Of a stretch of 64,000 nucleotides of DNA, positions 9,224 to 18,094 are shown piece after piece. The stretch lies in NCBI RefSeq assembly GCF_947500605.1, contig NZ_CANMSJ010000004.1:273016-337015 (forward strand). The letters run 5' to 3'. The notes under the pieces were generated by a model. It had not been told where the DNA came from. It worked only from the letters and a program-made list of their open reading frames with translations, and made no database searches. The position numbers were made by a program, and so were the translations under genes. This DNA is from an uncultured Lacinutrix sp. GTDB lineage: Bacteria > Bacteroidota > Bacteroidia > Flavobacteriales > Flavobacteriaceae. Positions within the stretch are counted from its first letter, which is position 1. The number at the start of each line of letters is the position of its first letter.

Positions 9224-11612
9224 TCTGTTCCATTAAATCGTTATATGTGTAATATTCTTTTTCGCTAGATTGTTTTTCGTTAGACTGTTTTTGGTATAAA
9301 ATATTAACTCTTAAAGCTTTTAAACCTGTAACACCTTGTAAATCTTCTAACTCAAGAATTTCAACTTCATCTCCAAGCTTACGTTTAGACTGTAAGAAAT
9401 TAATGTACTGTAAGTACTCTACCTCATCTTCTTTTTGAGAATACACAATAGTTAATTTTCCTTTAGTTGTAATACGCTCGGTTGTACCTTTTATATTCGC
9501 TTTATCTACTCGTTTTTTAACAACTTCGTATCTTGCATTATATGTACCATCAACATCAAAATGCTTCTCGTCTGTTCTAAACCTAATCGATAACGGTTGG
9601 TTAAACACTAAAATCATTGAAGCAACATCTAAAGCAATTGGATATTTATGTTGTTTGTTATAAAATGCGATCTCCATATCAATCATAACCTGCATTTGCC
9701 ATAAACGTAGGTTATAAAGATAGATCTCGCTAAAAGAATCCTCTTTAGTAATAGCTTCACCAATGTACATATTATGCTCTACTCCATCTGTTTTAAAACG
9801 TTCGAAGAAGTGAGGATACATTGCCTGTGCATCAATTTGTTTTTTATCTAATAGAGACGACATGTTTTTGTTAATTAAACTTATAGTATCGTCATAATTC
9901 TTTCTGTAATAATAAAGCACATCAAGATCTTCATCTATTTTACTATAATAATCTTTTATATCTTCTGTTAAATATGTTTTTGTTTTTAATTGAAATTTAA
10001 AAAACGTCTCTATTTCATTTTTAAAGAATTGAGTAATTTTTTGCTCACTATCTACTTTAAAATCTGTTTTTAAAGCTTTTTTATAGGCTTTTACTTGAAA
10101 TAAAAGTTGTTCAAAAATTGGTAGCTTTTCAGTTTTAAATGCCTCTTTTATAATTCTTTCAACCATTTTAAGTTGAAGTGATAAATCTTTCTGAGTTGCA
10201 TTATTTCTAGCATCAGAAGATCCTTTCACATCAATTTGCCCAAACAAAGGATACACATTACTAAAAGTAATTCTATTAAATGTTGGGTTATCGGTGCCAT
10301 CATATTCCTCTTGCATGAACTTTCTTGCTGCACTTTCAAATTTCCATTTTACACTTGGATGGATTGAGGTACATTCTCTCTGGATAATGGCTTGAATTAA
10401 ATTCTCCTCATCTCTTTTAGAACGTTTTACTGCAGATAATATAAATGGCATAACATCTGCCAGTTTATTAGAATTTATACTATTTAAAGCTTTTGGTGTT
10501 TTAGATACTAATTCTAAAACTGCCAACAACTCACCATTTTCTGCAATTGGTGCAAAAATGGCACTTTTTATACCTTGCTGCTTTAAAATTTTTACTTGAG
10601 GTGCTTGTCCTTTAGATTTTTTAAAACTTCTGTCAACATCGGATATGGCGAAATTTGTTTTTTCTTTTAGTATTTTATCATAACTATAATGACAAAATAA
10701 ATTATCGCATTTAAACTCCTCTTTAGCCTTTAGCAAATAACTACTAATGCTAGAGTCGTGCACTTTCATTAAAGTATCTTCTTCTTTATTATAAATAGAA
10801 AAACCTACTTCTAAATCGGTTATATCTAACAATGATCTAAACACCATTTGAAAATCTTTCATAAAGCCCTCGTCTTTACGTTTGTTATTTCCAATTAAGG
10901 TTGTTTTAATATTAGATATTGCTTGATCGTCTGTGACATCGAAAATATTAGAAATCACAAATCCTTTTGAAATGTAACTATTAGGTGGAAATTTCTCTTT
11001 CCAAATTTCTATATTATCAAAATTGTCTAATAATTCTTCAAAATCCTCTTCTGTTAATTTTGGAGCTTTATCTGTAGCAACAATTTCCATAAAATCTGCA
11101 TTATACAAAATTTTATAAATTCTAATAATACCGTTATCATCTGGTATTTCGTAGTATAATGGACGTTTAAAATTAGTATTAAACTTATAACAAAGACTCA
11201 TTATTATAGTACAACCTAGAATATACCAATCGTTTTCTGGCATATTTTTTATTACCAATTGAAAATCTGGTCCAGCAGTTTTAATTATACTTTCAAAACG
11301 TTTAGACGCATTGAAAATAAAATTATGATAAGGTACACTTGCTGTTTTTATTTCATTTAAGCTTAAAACTTCACTAAAAGAATCTTGCAATAAAATTTCG
11401 ATTTCCTTTTCGTGCTTTTTTAAAACTGAGGTTTCACTAAATCCTTCACTTAATATTGGATATAAATTACGTATTTCTAAGACACGATTAGCCTTAGCTG
11501 CAATAAATGGATCGCTGCTATTAGCTAATTCCTCATAGCGTTCAATTAATTTGTTAAAACTAATCTGTAACGAAAAAGGTAAATTAATATTGTCGTTTAG
11601 GTCTTGAATCAT
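9213..11612 (-). CDS. GAF domain-containing protein, long, function unknown
   Basis: A 799-residue cytosolic protein without signal peptide or membrane span. A GAF-like sensory fold is visible at about residues 255-395 (AISDVDRSFKKSKG, then IKSAIFAPIAENGELLAVLELVSK). A conserved-looking segment TFSNVYPLFGQIDVKGSSDARN follows at about 440-460, then ~330 residues of mostly helical sequence. No kinase, cyclase or phosphodiesterase motif is present, so the output is unknown. It is monocistronic, reading away from the tRNA, and its tail overlaps the HD/PycTM gene by 11 bases in convergent orientation. Confidence 0.75.
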   Translation of the reverse strand: MIQDLNDNINLPFSLQISFNKLIERYEELANSSDPFIAAKANRVLEIRNLYPILSEGFSETSVLKKHEKEIEILLQDSFSEVLSLNEIKTASVPYHNFIFNASKRFESIIKTAGPDFQLVIKNMPENDWYILGCTIIMSLCYKFNTNFKRPLYYEIPDDNGIIRIYKILYNADFMEIVATDKAPKLTEEDFEELLDNFDNIEIWKEKFPPNSYISKGFVISNIFDVTDDQAISNIKTTLIGNNKRKDEGFMKDFQMVFRSLLDITDLEVGFSIYNKEEDTLMKVHDSSISSYLLKAKEEFKCDNLFCHYSYDKILKEKTNFAISDVDRSFKKSKGQAPQVKILKQQGIKSAIFAPIAENGELLAVLELVSKTPKALNSINSNKLADVMPFILSAVKRSKRDEENLIQAIIQRECTSIHPSVKWKFESAARKFMQEEYDGTDNPTFNRITFSNVYPLFGQIDVKGSSDARNNATQKDLSLQLKMVERIIKEAFKTEKLPIFEQLLFQVKAYKKALKTDFKVDSEQKITQFFKNEIETFFKFQLKTKTYLTEDIKDYYSKIDEDLDVLYYYRKNYDDTISLINKNMSSLLDKKQIDAQAMYPHFFERFKTDGVEHNMYIGEAITKEDSFSEIYLYNLRLWQMQVMIDMEIAFYNKQHKYPIALDVASMILVFNQPLSIRFRTDEKHFDVDGTYNARYEVVKKRVDKANIKGTTERITTKGKLTIVYSQKEDEVEYLQYINFLQSKRKLGDEVEILELEDLQGVTGLKALRVNILYQKQSNEKQSSEKEYYTYNDLMEQIKS

Positions 11613-11823
11613 TGTTATAAAATATGTACAAAAATACGCTTTATAATGGTTAGTCGCGTTTTCATTGAATAAATGACGTGCTTTTTAATAATAAAAGCGT
11701 CCAGCAGTATATTTCTTCTTTTAACTGAGTTGGATATTTTTTTATTCTATCAAAAAAAACAAAAATCTATTACTATAAATTAAATAAAACACTCTTAAAG
11801 CCTTCTCTATTGCTGTAAAAACA

Positions 11824-11860
11824 AAAAAAAGCCTCAACATAATGTTGAAGCTTTTTTTAC
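11824..11860 (-). terminator. rho-independent terminator of tRNA-Leu
   Basis: The stem tcaacat/atgttga is flanked by an A-run on the left and a T-run on the right, so it can work in both directions. On the minus strand it comes right after the tRNA 3' end and ends in a U-tract. Confidence 0.75.
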
Positions 11861-11864
11861 TCTG

Positions 11865-11946
11865 TACGGGCGGAGAGACTCGAACTCTCACACCTCGCGG
11901 CACTAGATCCTAAGTCTAGCGTGTCTACCAATTCCACCACGCCCGC
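11865..11946 (-). tRNA. tRNA-Leu (anticodon TAG)
   Basis: An 82-base cloverleaf on the minus strand. The acceptor stem starts GCGGGCG at 11946 and pairs with CGCCCGT (G-T at the first pair). The D-loop contains TTGGTAGA, the anticodon stem CTAGA/TCTAG encloses CTTAGGA (anticodon TAG), there is a short variable arm, and the T-arm is GAGAGTTCGAGTCTCTC. The CCA end is not encoded. It reads away from the M20 dipeptidase gene. Confidence 0.97.
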
Positions 11947-12059
11947 AACTTATCCCGATAATTCGGAGTGCAAATATAAACAATAGTTTGAATATTCATA
12001 ATAACTATAAACAAAATTATCATCCTTTTTGTATTTTTACATAAACTCAATTATTTTCA

Positions 12060-13448
12060 ATGAAAAACATAACAACTTACGTTCAAGAAAACAAGCAACG
12101 TTTTCTTGACGAATTAATAGAATTATTAAAAATACCATCGATAAGCGCGGACTCTGCTTACAAAAAACACACTATACAAACTGCAGACGTTGTTGCAAAA
12201 AGTTTAACAGAAGCAGGATGCGATGTTGTAGAAGTTTGCGAAACAGAAGGTTACCCAATTATCTATGCTCATAAAATAATAGATAAAAATCTTCCAACAG
12301 TATTAGTTTACGGACATTACGATGTACAACCACCAGATCCTTTAGAGTTATGGACATCACCACCATTCGAGCCAGTAATTAAAGAAACAAAATTACATCC
12401 TGAAGGCGCTATTTTTGCGCGTGGAGCTTGCGATGACAAGGGACAAATGTATATGCACGTTAAAGCTATGGAATTCATGACAACACAAAACCAACTACCA
12501 TGTAACGTAAAGTTTATGATAGAAGGAGAAGAAGAAGTTGGAAGTGTAAACCTTGCTAAATTTGTAAAGCAAAATCAAGAAAAACTTTCTAACGATGTTA
12601 TTTTAATTTCCGATACTGGAATGATTGCTAAAGACACACCTTCAATTACAACAGGATTACGTGGATTAAGCTACGTAGAAGTTGAAGTTACAGGTCCAAA
12701 CAGAGATTTACACTCTGGTTTATATGGAGGAGCTGTAGCAAACCCAATAAACGTTTTAACAAAAATGATTGCTTCGTTACACGACGAAAACAACCATATT
12801 ACTATTCCTGGTTTTTATGATAATGTAGAAGAATTATCTTTAGACGAGCGTGCACAAATGGCAAAAGCTCCATTTTCTTTAGAAGGTTATAAAGAAGCAC
12901 TAGATATCGAGTCGGTTTACGGTGAAGAAGGTTACACCACTAACGAACGTAATAGTATTAGACCAACTTTAGACGTTAACGGAATTTGGGGAGGTTACAC
13001 AGGAGAAGGCGCAAAAACAGTAATTGCAAGCCAAGCATTTGCAAAAATATCTATGCGTTTAGTACCAAATCAAGATTGGGAAAATATTACCGAATTATTT
13101 AAAAACCACTTCGAAAGCATCGCTCCTAAAGGCGTTACTGTAAAAGTAACACCTCATCATGGCGGACAAGGCTACGTTACACCAATAGATAGTATTGGCT
13201 ATAAGGCAGCAAGCGCAGCATACGAGGAAACTTTTGGAAAAACACCAATACCACAGCGTAGCGGAGGAAGTATTCCTATTGTTGCTTTATTTGAACAAGA
13301 ACTAAAAAGCAAAACCATTTTAATGGGCTTTGGTTTAGATAGTGATGCAATACACTCACCAAACGAACATTTTGGCGTATGGAATTACCTAAAAGGAATT
13401 GAAACTATTCCTGGCTTTTACAAGCATTTTACAGAGATGTCTAAATAA
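12060..13448 (+). CDS. M20 family dipeptidase (CNDP-like metallopeptidase)
   Basis: A 462-residue di-zinc peptidase predicted to split dipeptides in the cytosol (no signal peptide). The metal site is complete: VYGHYDVQPP (His and the catalytic Asp), GACDDKGQ (bridging Asp), EGEEEVGS (catalytic Glu and metal Glu), ISDT, and the C-terminal SDAIHSPNEHF with the last His. The dimerisation lid with DLHSGLYGG is in the middle. Length and motif order match the carnosinase-like branch. It is monocistronic, followed by a strong terminator shared with the convergent M28 peptidase. Confidence 0.94.
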   Translation: MKNITTYVQENKQRFLDELIELLKIPSISADSAYKKHTIQTADVVAKSLTEAGCDVVEVCETEGYPIIYAHKIIDKNLPTVLVYGHYDVQPPDPLELWTSPPFEPVIKETKLHPEGAIFARGACDDKGQMYMHVKAMEFMTTQNQLPCNVKFMIEGEEEVGSVNLAKFVKQNQEKLSNDVILISDTGMIAKDTPSITTGLRGLSYVEVEVTGPNRDLHSGLYGGAVANPINVLTKMIASLHDENNHITIPGFYDNVEELSLDERAQMAKAPFSLEGYKEALDIESVYGEEGYTTNERNSIRPTLDVNGIWGGYTGEGAKTVIASQAFAKISMRLVPNQDWENITELFKNHFESIAPKGVTVKVTPHHGGQGYVTPIDSIGYKAASAAYEETFGKTPIPQRSGGSIPIVALFEQELKSKTILMGFGLDSDAIHSPNEHFGVWNYLKGIETIPGFYKHFTEMSK

Positions 13449-13452
13449 AAAT

Positions 13453-13505
13453 AAAAGGCCACTATTTTTTACCTTATAATAGAGTGAAAAATAGTGGCCT
13501 TTTTT
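13453..13505. terminator. bidirectional terminator between M20 and M28 peptidase genes
   Basis: The 14-bp perfect stem aggccactattttt (13456-13469) pairs with aaaaatagtggcct (13487-13500), with A- and T-runs outside. It serves the plus-strand dipeptidase and the minus-strand M28 gene. Confidence 0.9.
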
Positions 13506-13518
13506 AATTTAAGTTCTT

Positions 13519-14877
13519 CTATTCTTTAATTATCTTTTGGCTAATCTCATTTCCATCGACTTTTAAAGTAACAAAGTAAATACCATTATTTAAACCAGAA
13601 AGCTTCAATTTAGTCGAAGTCTCTTCAATACTTTGCTCAAGTATTACCTGACCGTTTATATTAATAATACTTAGTTCTGCTTTATTAAAGACTGGCAATT
13701 CAATATTTAAAATGGTTTTTACTGGGTTTGGATATATTTTAAAATCTTCAGCATTAAAATGCTCAACACCTAAAGTGTTTACAAAAACACACTCACTGGT
13801 TTCTAAACAACTACCACTAGTAATCTCTACTTTATAGTTACCATTAGTAATCACAGTAAACGACTGATTTGTTTCTCCAAGAATATCTGTATTAGTATCG
13901 CAATTTATCCATTGGTAAGTTGCTCCTGCTTGATTTGCTGTTAATAGTGTTCCGTTTTCTGTTACAGTATTTTCTATATTAATTAACCCAGCTTTTGTAG
14001 CCGTATAAGCCATTACTAATTTTGTTATTTCATGATAATAAGGCAAATCTAGAGTACTCACTCTATCTCCTGCGCTATGATAATGTTGCGTTTGGTCTCC
14101 AGTTTCCCAAGACTCTCCAACTAAAAGTGCTGAATATCCATTACTCCAAAATTTAGAATGATCACTAGCAGATGTTCCTGGATTTACAACATTAGCTGTT
14201 AAATTAAAATTATAGGTGCTTAATAAAGAAAGCAAATCATCTTTCATGGCAATAGAATTTGCAATAGGTCTTACATCAATATCAAAATCGTTATCATTAG
14301 TATCTATATCGTTATGCGCCATCATATCCATGTTTAAAACACCAAGTATATTATCGTTATTCGCATTTGCTAAATTTGCATAATGTTGTGCACCTAACAA
14401 ACCAGATTCCTCTTCATCCCACAAAGCATAAACAATAGTATTATCTGTACATTGTGTAGATAAAATTCTAGCTATCTCTAAAACAGCTCCAGTTCCACTT
14501 ACGTTATCATCTGCACAATAATTATCTACCGAGTCGTAATGCGCGCAAATAACATAAATGTTATTTGGGTTTGTTTTACCTAACTGAGTCGCTATTATAT
14601 TTCTTCCATTAGTATTAAATGCTTGATCTGTTATTGTAACATTGTTTAGTTTTTGAAACTGTTCCTTTAAATAATCTGCAGCTAAATCGTTATTAGCTTG
14701 CTGTCTGTTAATAATGGTAACTGCATTACCGTTAACGGTTGTTGCCACCTCTCCACTAAACTCGTTTAAGGTAAGTGTAAGATTATCTAGACTTACTTGA
14801 TTTATTAAATCGGCTACTGTTTGAGCAGAACTTTGTAATGAGAAAATAAACACCAAGGCAATAATTACATGTTTCAT
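13519..14877 (-). CDS. secreted M28 family peptidase with T9SS type A sorting domain
   Basis: A 452-residue exported zinc aminopeptidase. The signal peptide (residues 1-18, ending SSAQ) precedes an M28 core with metal motifs CAHYDSV (His, Asp), DDNVSGTGAVLE (bridging Asp), DEEESGLLGAQHY (catalytic Glu-Glu), LNMDMMAH, and SDHSKFW near residue 235 (last His). A short Ig-like stretch follows (TYQWINCDTNTDI, SGSCLETSECVF). The last ~75 residues, from FKIYPNPVKTILNI to GIYFVTLKVDG and a lysine-rich end, are a T9SS type A sorting domain, so the protein is exported across the outer membrane. Its promoter shares the 113-bp gap with the divergent BlaI gene. Confidence 0.93.
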   Translation of the reverse strand: MKHVIIALVFIFSLQSSAQTVADLINQVSLDNLTLTLNEFSGEVATTVNGNAVTIINRQQANNDLAADYLKEQFQKLNNVTITDQAFNTNGRNIIATQLGKTNPNNIYVICAHYDSVDNYCADDNVSGTGAVLEIARILSTQCTDNTIVYALWDEEESGLLGAQHYANLANANNDNILGVLNMDMMAHNDIDTNDNDFDIDVRPIANSIAMKDDLLSLLSTYNFNLTANVVNPGTSASDHSKFWSNGYSALLVGESWETGDQTQHYHSAGDRVSTLDLPYYHEITKLVMAYTATKAGLINIENTVTENGTLLTANQAGATYQWINCDTNTDILGETNQSFTVITNGNYKVEITSGSCLETSECVFVNTLGVEHFNAEDFKIYPNPVKTILNIELPVFNKAELSIININGQVILEQSIEETSTKLKLSGLNNGIYFVTLKVDGNEISQKIIKE

Positions 14878-14927
14878 TTTTTAGCTTTTTTTTGCTAAAG
14901 ATACTATTTATAAAATATTTATATGCT

Positions 14928-14969
14928 CTACGTTTGTAGAATAGAAATATTTACTCTACATTTGTAGAG
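14928..14969 (+). promoter_or_regulatory. BlaI-type double operator overlapping the promoter
   Basis: Two inverted repeats lie just before the BlaI gene: ctacgtttgtag (14928-14939) and the perfect palindrome ctctacatttgtagag (14954-14969), close to the BlaI/MecI box TACA-N2-TGTA. The second box contains a perfect Bacteroidota -7 element TACATTTG (14957-14964). TTTG at 14933-14936 in the first box lies 20 bp upstream, where the -33 element belongs. Both promoter elements are thus inside repressor boxes, and the predicted transcript starts ~20 bases before the ATG at 14991. Confidence 0.8.
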
Positions 14970-14990
14970 AACAATCTAAAAGTGTAGAAC

Positions 14991-15356
14991 ATGCAGCTTA
15001 CAAAAACAGAAGAAGATTTAATGAATTACTTATGGAAACTAGAAAAAGCTTTCATGAAAGATTTACTAGAAGCCTATCCAGAACCTAAACCTGCAAATAC
15101 AACTGTTGCTACTCTTTTAAAACGCATGACAGATAAAGGTTTTATAGCTTATAATTTGTTTGGTAACTCTCGTGAGTATTATCCTTTAGTAAAGAAAAAA
15201 GATTATTTCTCTAAACATGTAAACGGATTGATTAAAAACTTCTTTAATGATAGCAGCTCACAATTTGCTTCATTTTTTACAAAAGAAACCAATCTCTCTA
15301 AGCAAGAATTACAAGAGTTACGAGCAATAATAGATACCGAAATTAAAAATAAGTAA
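14991..15356 (+). CDS. BlaI/MecI/CopY family repressor
   Basis: A 121-residue winged-helix repressor (LTKTEEDLMNYLWKLEKAFMKDLLEAYPEPKPANTT, then LLKRMTDKGFI for the wing). In this family an M56 membrane protease partner triggers loss of repression; that partner gene starts 2 bases after this stop. The C-terminal helix (SKQELQELRAIIDTEIKNK) is the dimerisation part. Two operator palindromes sit on its own promoter, so autoregulation is very likely. A paralogue is encoded at 59707-60072. Confidence 0.93.
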   Translation: MQLTKTEEDLMNYLWKLEKAFMKDLLEAYPEPKPANTTVATLLKRMTDKGFIAYNLFGNSREYYPLVKKKDYFSKHVNGLIKNFFNDSSSQFASFFTKETNLSKQELQELRAIIDTEIKNK

Positions 15357-15358
15357 TA

Positions 15359-17971
15359 ATGGAAATCTTAATTTTAAAATCTGCAGCTTGCCTAGCGATA
15401 TTAATGGTTTTCTACAAACTGTTTTTAGAGAAGCTAGCCATACATAAATTTAAACGCTTTTATTTGTTAGGAGCATTGGTAGTGTCTTTAATAATTCCGT
15501 TTATTACGTTTATAGAGTACATAGAACCACAATTAACTGTTCCTTATTTTAAGGCAGACCATTCTATTCCTTTAGAACTAATACCTACAGAAGAGATTAT
15601 TACAGAAGAACCAACAAACTATTTACCAATATTAATTTGGAGTCTTTACGGTTTAGGCGCTCTATTATTTTTATCTAAATTCTGCTTTAACCTTTATAGT
15701 ATTATTGCGAAAATTAATAAAAACGAAAAACAAAAACATAATAATTTTATTTCGGTTTTATTAAACGATTTAATAATACCACACACATTCTTTAGCTACA
15801 TTTTTTTAAACAAAACTAAATTTGAAGCTAAAGCAATACCACAAGAAGTAATACTACACGAGCAGACACATGCCAACCAAAAGCACAGTTTAGATATTTT
15901 ATTTATCGAACTCTTGCAAGTAATATTTTGGTTTAACCCATTACTTTATTTTATTAAAAAAGACATAAAACTTAATCACGAATTTTTAGCAGACGATGCT
16001 GTTTTAAAGCAAGGTATAGACTCATCAATTTACCAGGAAACATTGCTTCAATTCACTTCGAATGCAAACCAAGTGCCCTTAGCGCATGCCATCAATTATT
16101 CATTAATCAAAAAACGATTTACAATTATGAAAACACAAACCTCAAGAAAAGCCATATGGCTTAGAAGTTTATTATTAGTGCCACTTTTGGGCGGATTGCT
16201 ATTTAGCTTTAGCGGAAGAGAACAGATTGAAAAAGATGTAGTTCCTGCTATGGCTTTTCCTTCTGAAGAAAAAACTAATAACACAAACCCGATACTTGAA
16301 TTAAAACAAGAACCATTACACTTAGTATTAAATGGAGAACAAACAAATTTAGAAACTTTAAAAAATGATTTTATTAAAGCTACAGATGGTAATAAATCAG
16401 ATTTAAAAATAGAAGCTAAAGGCCCTATAGACTATGATCTAATTAAAGAAATAATGTCTGTAATTTCTAAAGACTATCTTTTAAAAATTCAACTATCTGA
16501 AGAAGCTTATATTCAAGACAATACAGATTATGAAAATAAAAAATCACAAAAAGAAGCAACACCAAAACAAGTTGCAGAATACAACAAATTAGCTAAACAT
16601 TATAATACTGAAATAAAGGGTAACGTAATAATTAAATTAAAAGACATTAATCGTATTAAAGAATTATACAATTTAATGAGTGATGCTCAAAAAAAGAACG
16701 CTGAACCATTTCCTAATTTTCCACCTCCTCCGCCTACACCACCAAAAGTAAAGAAAGGAGAAGCTTCACTTATTCCTCCGCCTCCAGCTCCTTTAAGAAA
16801 AGAAGAAATAATTGGTACCGAAGCTGGTTTTATAAAATACATGAAACAAACCGAAGCAAATAAAGACGCTATTTTTTATAACGGCAAAGAAATTACAGCT
16901 AAAGAAGCTACAGCCATTTACAAGAAAGCTGGAAAAATAGATATACTAACACAGCATATTGGACAGGGAAAATACAAAGTAAATCTTTCTGATGCTAAAG
17001 GAGCTTTAACAACAATAAAAGCAAAAAACCTTGTCATGACTAATGCCCGAAAAGTAAAGAAAGGAGAAGCCTCACTTATTCCGCCGCCGCCAGCTCCTTT
17101 AAGAAAAGAAGAAATAATTGGTACCGAAGCTGATTTTATAAAATACATGAAACAAACCGAAGCAAATAAAGACGCTATTTTTTATAACGGCAAAGAAATT
17201 ACAGCTAAAGAAGCTACAGCCATTTACAAGAAAGCTGGAAAAATAGATATACTAACGCAGCAAATTGGACGTGGAGAATACAGAGTACAACTCTCTGATG
17301 CAAAAGGAGCTGCTACTACAATTAAAGCAGAAAACCTTATTAAAAGTAACACTCAAAAGCTATCTCATAGCCAAAATGAAATCCAAACCGCTTTTGTAAA
17401 TATAAATGGTAGCACCCATTATAAAGTTATACATTCTGGCAGCACTAAATATTATAATAGAAAAGGCTACTTAACAGATGCAAACGGTAAAGTATTATCT
17501 AACAACCCTGTAAATGGTGACCAAGTTATTCCTGGTCAGAATATATCTCAAGTATACAAAGACAATAAAGTTGTTGTTGAATTTAAAAAAACTGGAACAG
17601 TTGAAAACACGACCTCTCTTCATTTAAATAGAAAACAAACACTTGAAGCTTTAAAAGAAGATAGGAAAGCACTTTTAGAAAACAGAAAAGAAGAAAGAAA
17701 AGCAATGCTTGAGGAAAGGAAAGAAATGCTAAAAAACAGAAGAAGTCAAATTAGAAGGCCGCTTTACGAGCAATTTAAAGGCATGGAAGCTAACGGAACA
17801 ACCTTTTTCTATGAAGGTGAAAAAATTTCTGAAGCAAAAGCTATTGAGTTAACAAAGGAAAATCCTAAACTAAATGTATCAATGCAAAGTAATAATGGAG
17901 TATCTACAGTTCATTTATCTAAAAAAGGCATTACAACAGTTAATGGTAAATTAGTAAAAAAAGAAGAATAG
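15359..17971 (+). CDS. M56 family (BlaR1/MecR1-like) membrane metallopeptidase with tandem periplasmic repeats
   Basis: An 870-residue sensor protease. Four membrane spans surround the gluzincin site HEQTH at residues 167-171, with the third ligand E208 in NHEFLADD and the span RSLLLVPLLGGLLFSF near 268-284. The ~585-residue remainder is predicted periplasmic and not penicillin-binding. It holds two almost identical 102-residue units starting at residues 464 and 566 (VKKGEASLIPPPPAPLRKEE, then IFYNGKEITAKEATAIYKKAGKI), a charged ERKEMLKNRR-rich helix, and a degenerate third copy at the end (TTFFYEGEKISEAKAIELTK). It forms an operon with the BlaI gene. The ligand is unknown. Confidence 0.88.
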   Translation: MEILILKSAACLAILMVFYKLFLEKLAIHKFKRFYLLGALVVSLIIPFITFIEYIEPQLTVPYFKADHSIPLELIPTEEIITEEPTNYLPILIWSLYGLGALLFLSKFCFNLYSIIAKINKNEKQKHNNFISVLLNDLIIPHTFFSYIFLNKTKFEAKAIPQEVILHEQTHANQKHSLDILFIELLQVIFWFNPLLYFIKKDIKLNHEFLADDAVLKQGIDSSIYQETLLQFTSNANQVPLAHAINYSLIKKRFTIMKTQTSRKAIWLRSLLLVPLLGGLLFSFSGREQIEKDVVPAMAFPSEEKTNNTNPILELKQEPLHLVLNGEQTNLETLKNDFIKATDGNKSDLKIEAKGPIDYDLIKEIMSVISKDYLLKIQLSEEAYIQDNTDYENKKSQKEATPKQVAEYNKLAKHYNTEIKGNVIIKLKDINRIKELYNLMSDAQKKNAEPFPNFPPPPPTPPKVKKGEASLIPPPPAPLRKEEIIGTEAGFIKYMKQTEANKDAIFYNGKEITAKEATAIYKKAGKIDILTQHIGQGKYKVNLSDAKGALTTIKAKNLVMTNARKVKKGEASLIPPPPAPLRKEEIIGTEADFIKYMKQTEANKDAIFYNGKEITAKEATAIYKKAGKIDILTQQIGRGEYRVQLSDAKGAATTIKAENLIKSNTQKLSHSQNEIQTAFVNINGSTHYKVIHSGSTKYYNRKGYLTDANGKVLSNNPVNGDQVIPGQNISQVYKDNKVVVEFKKTGTVENTTSLHLNRKQTLEALKEDRKALLENRKEERKAMLEERKEMLKNRRSQIRRPLYEQFKGMEANGTTFFYEGEKISEAKAIELTKENPKLNVSMQSNNGVSTVHLSKKGITTVNGKLVKKEE
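16748..17352 (+). repeat. tandem 306-bp direct duplication inside the M56 gene
   Basis: The stretch from gtaaagaaaggagaag at about 16748 recurs from 17054, an offset of 306 bases (102 codons). The copies are nearly identical at DNA level; most differences lie toward the 3' end of the unit. The near identity, including silent sites, points to a recent in-frame duplication. Confidence 0.9.
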
Positions 17972-17995
17972 CACATATTTATTTTAAGATTGATT

Positions 17996-18021
17996 AAAGC
18001 CTCTTCACTGAGGCTTTTTTT
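17996..18021 (+). terminator. terminator of the BlaI/M56 operon
   Basis: Perfect 8-bp stem aaagcctc/gaggcttt with a 6-base loop, followed by a T-run. It lies 25 bases after the M56 stop. Confidence 0.9.
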
Positions 18022-18094
18022 ATTTGTTAAATAGTGTAACAAAAAGCATGTTTTAGCGTTCTAATAGTCTAATCATCAATCAAAATCAATCATC

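Noticed and set aside
7952..11612. Reading the HD/PycTM and GAF genes as a defence island
   Set aside because: No cyclase, nuclease, recombinase or other defence gene is close, and the neighbours are housekeeping. The link to Pycsar rests on the membrane domain only.
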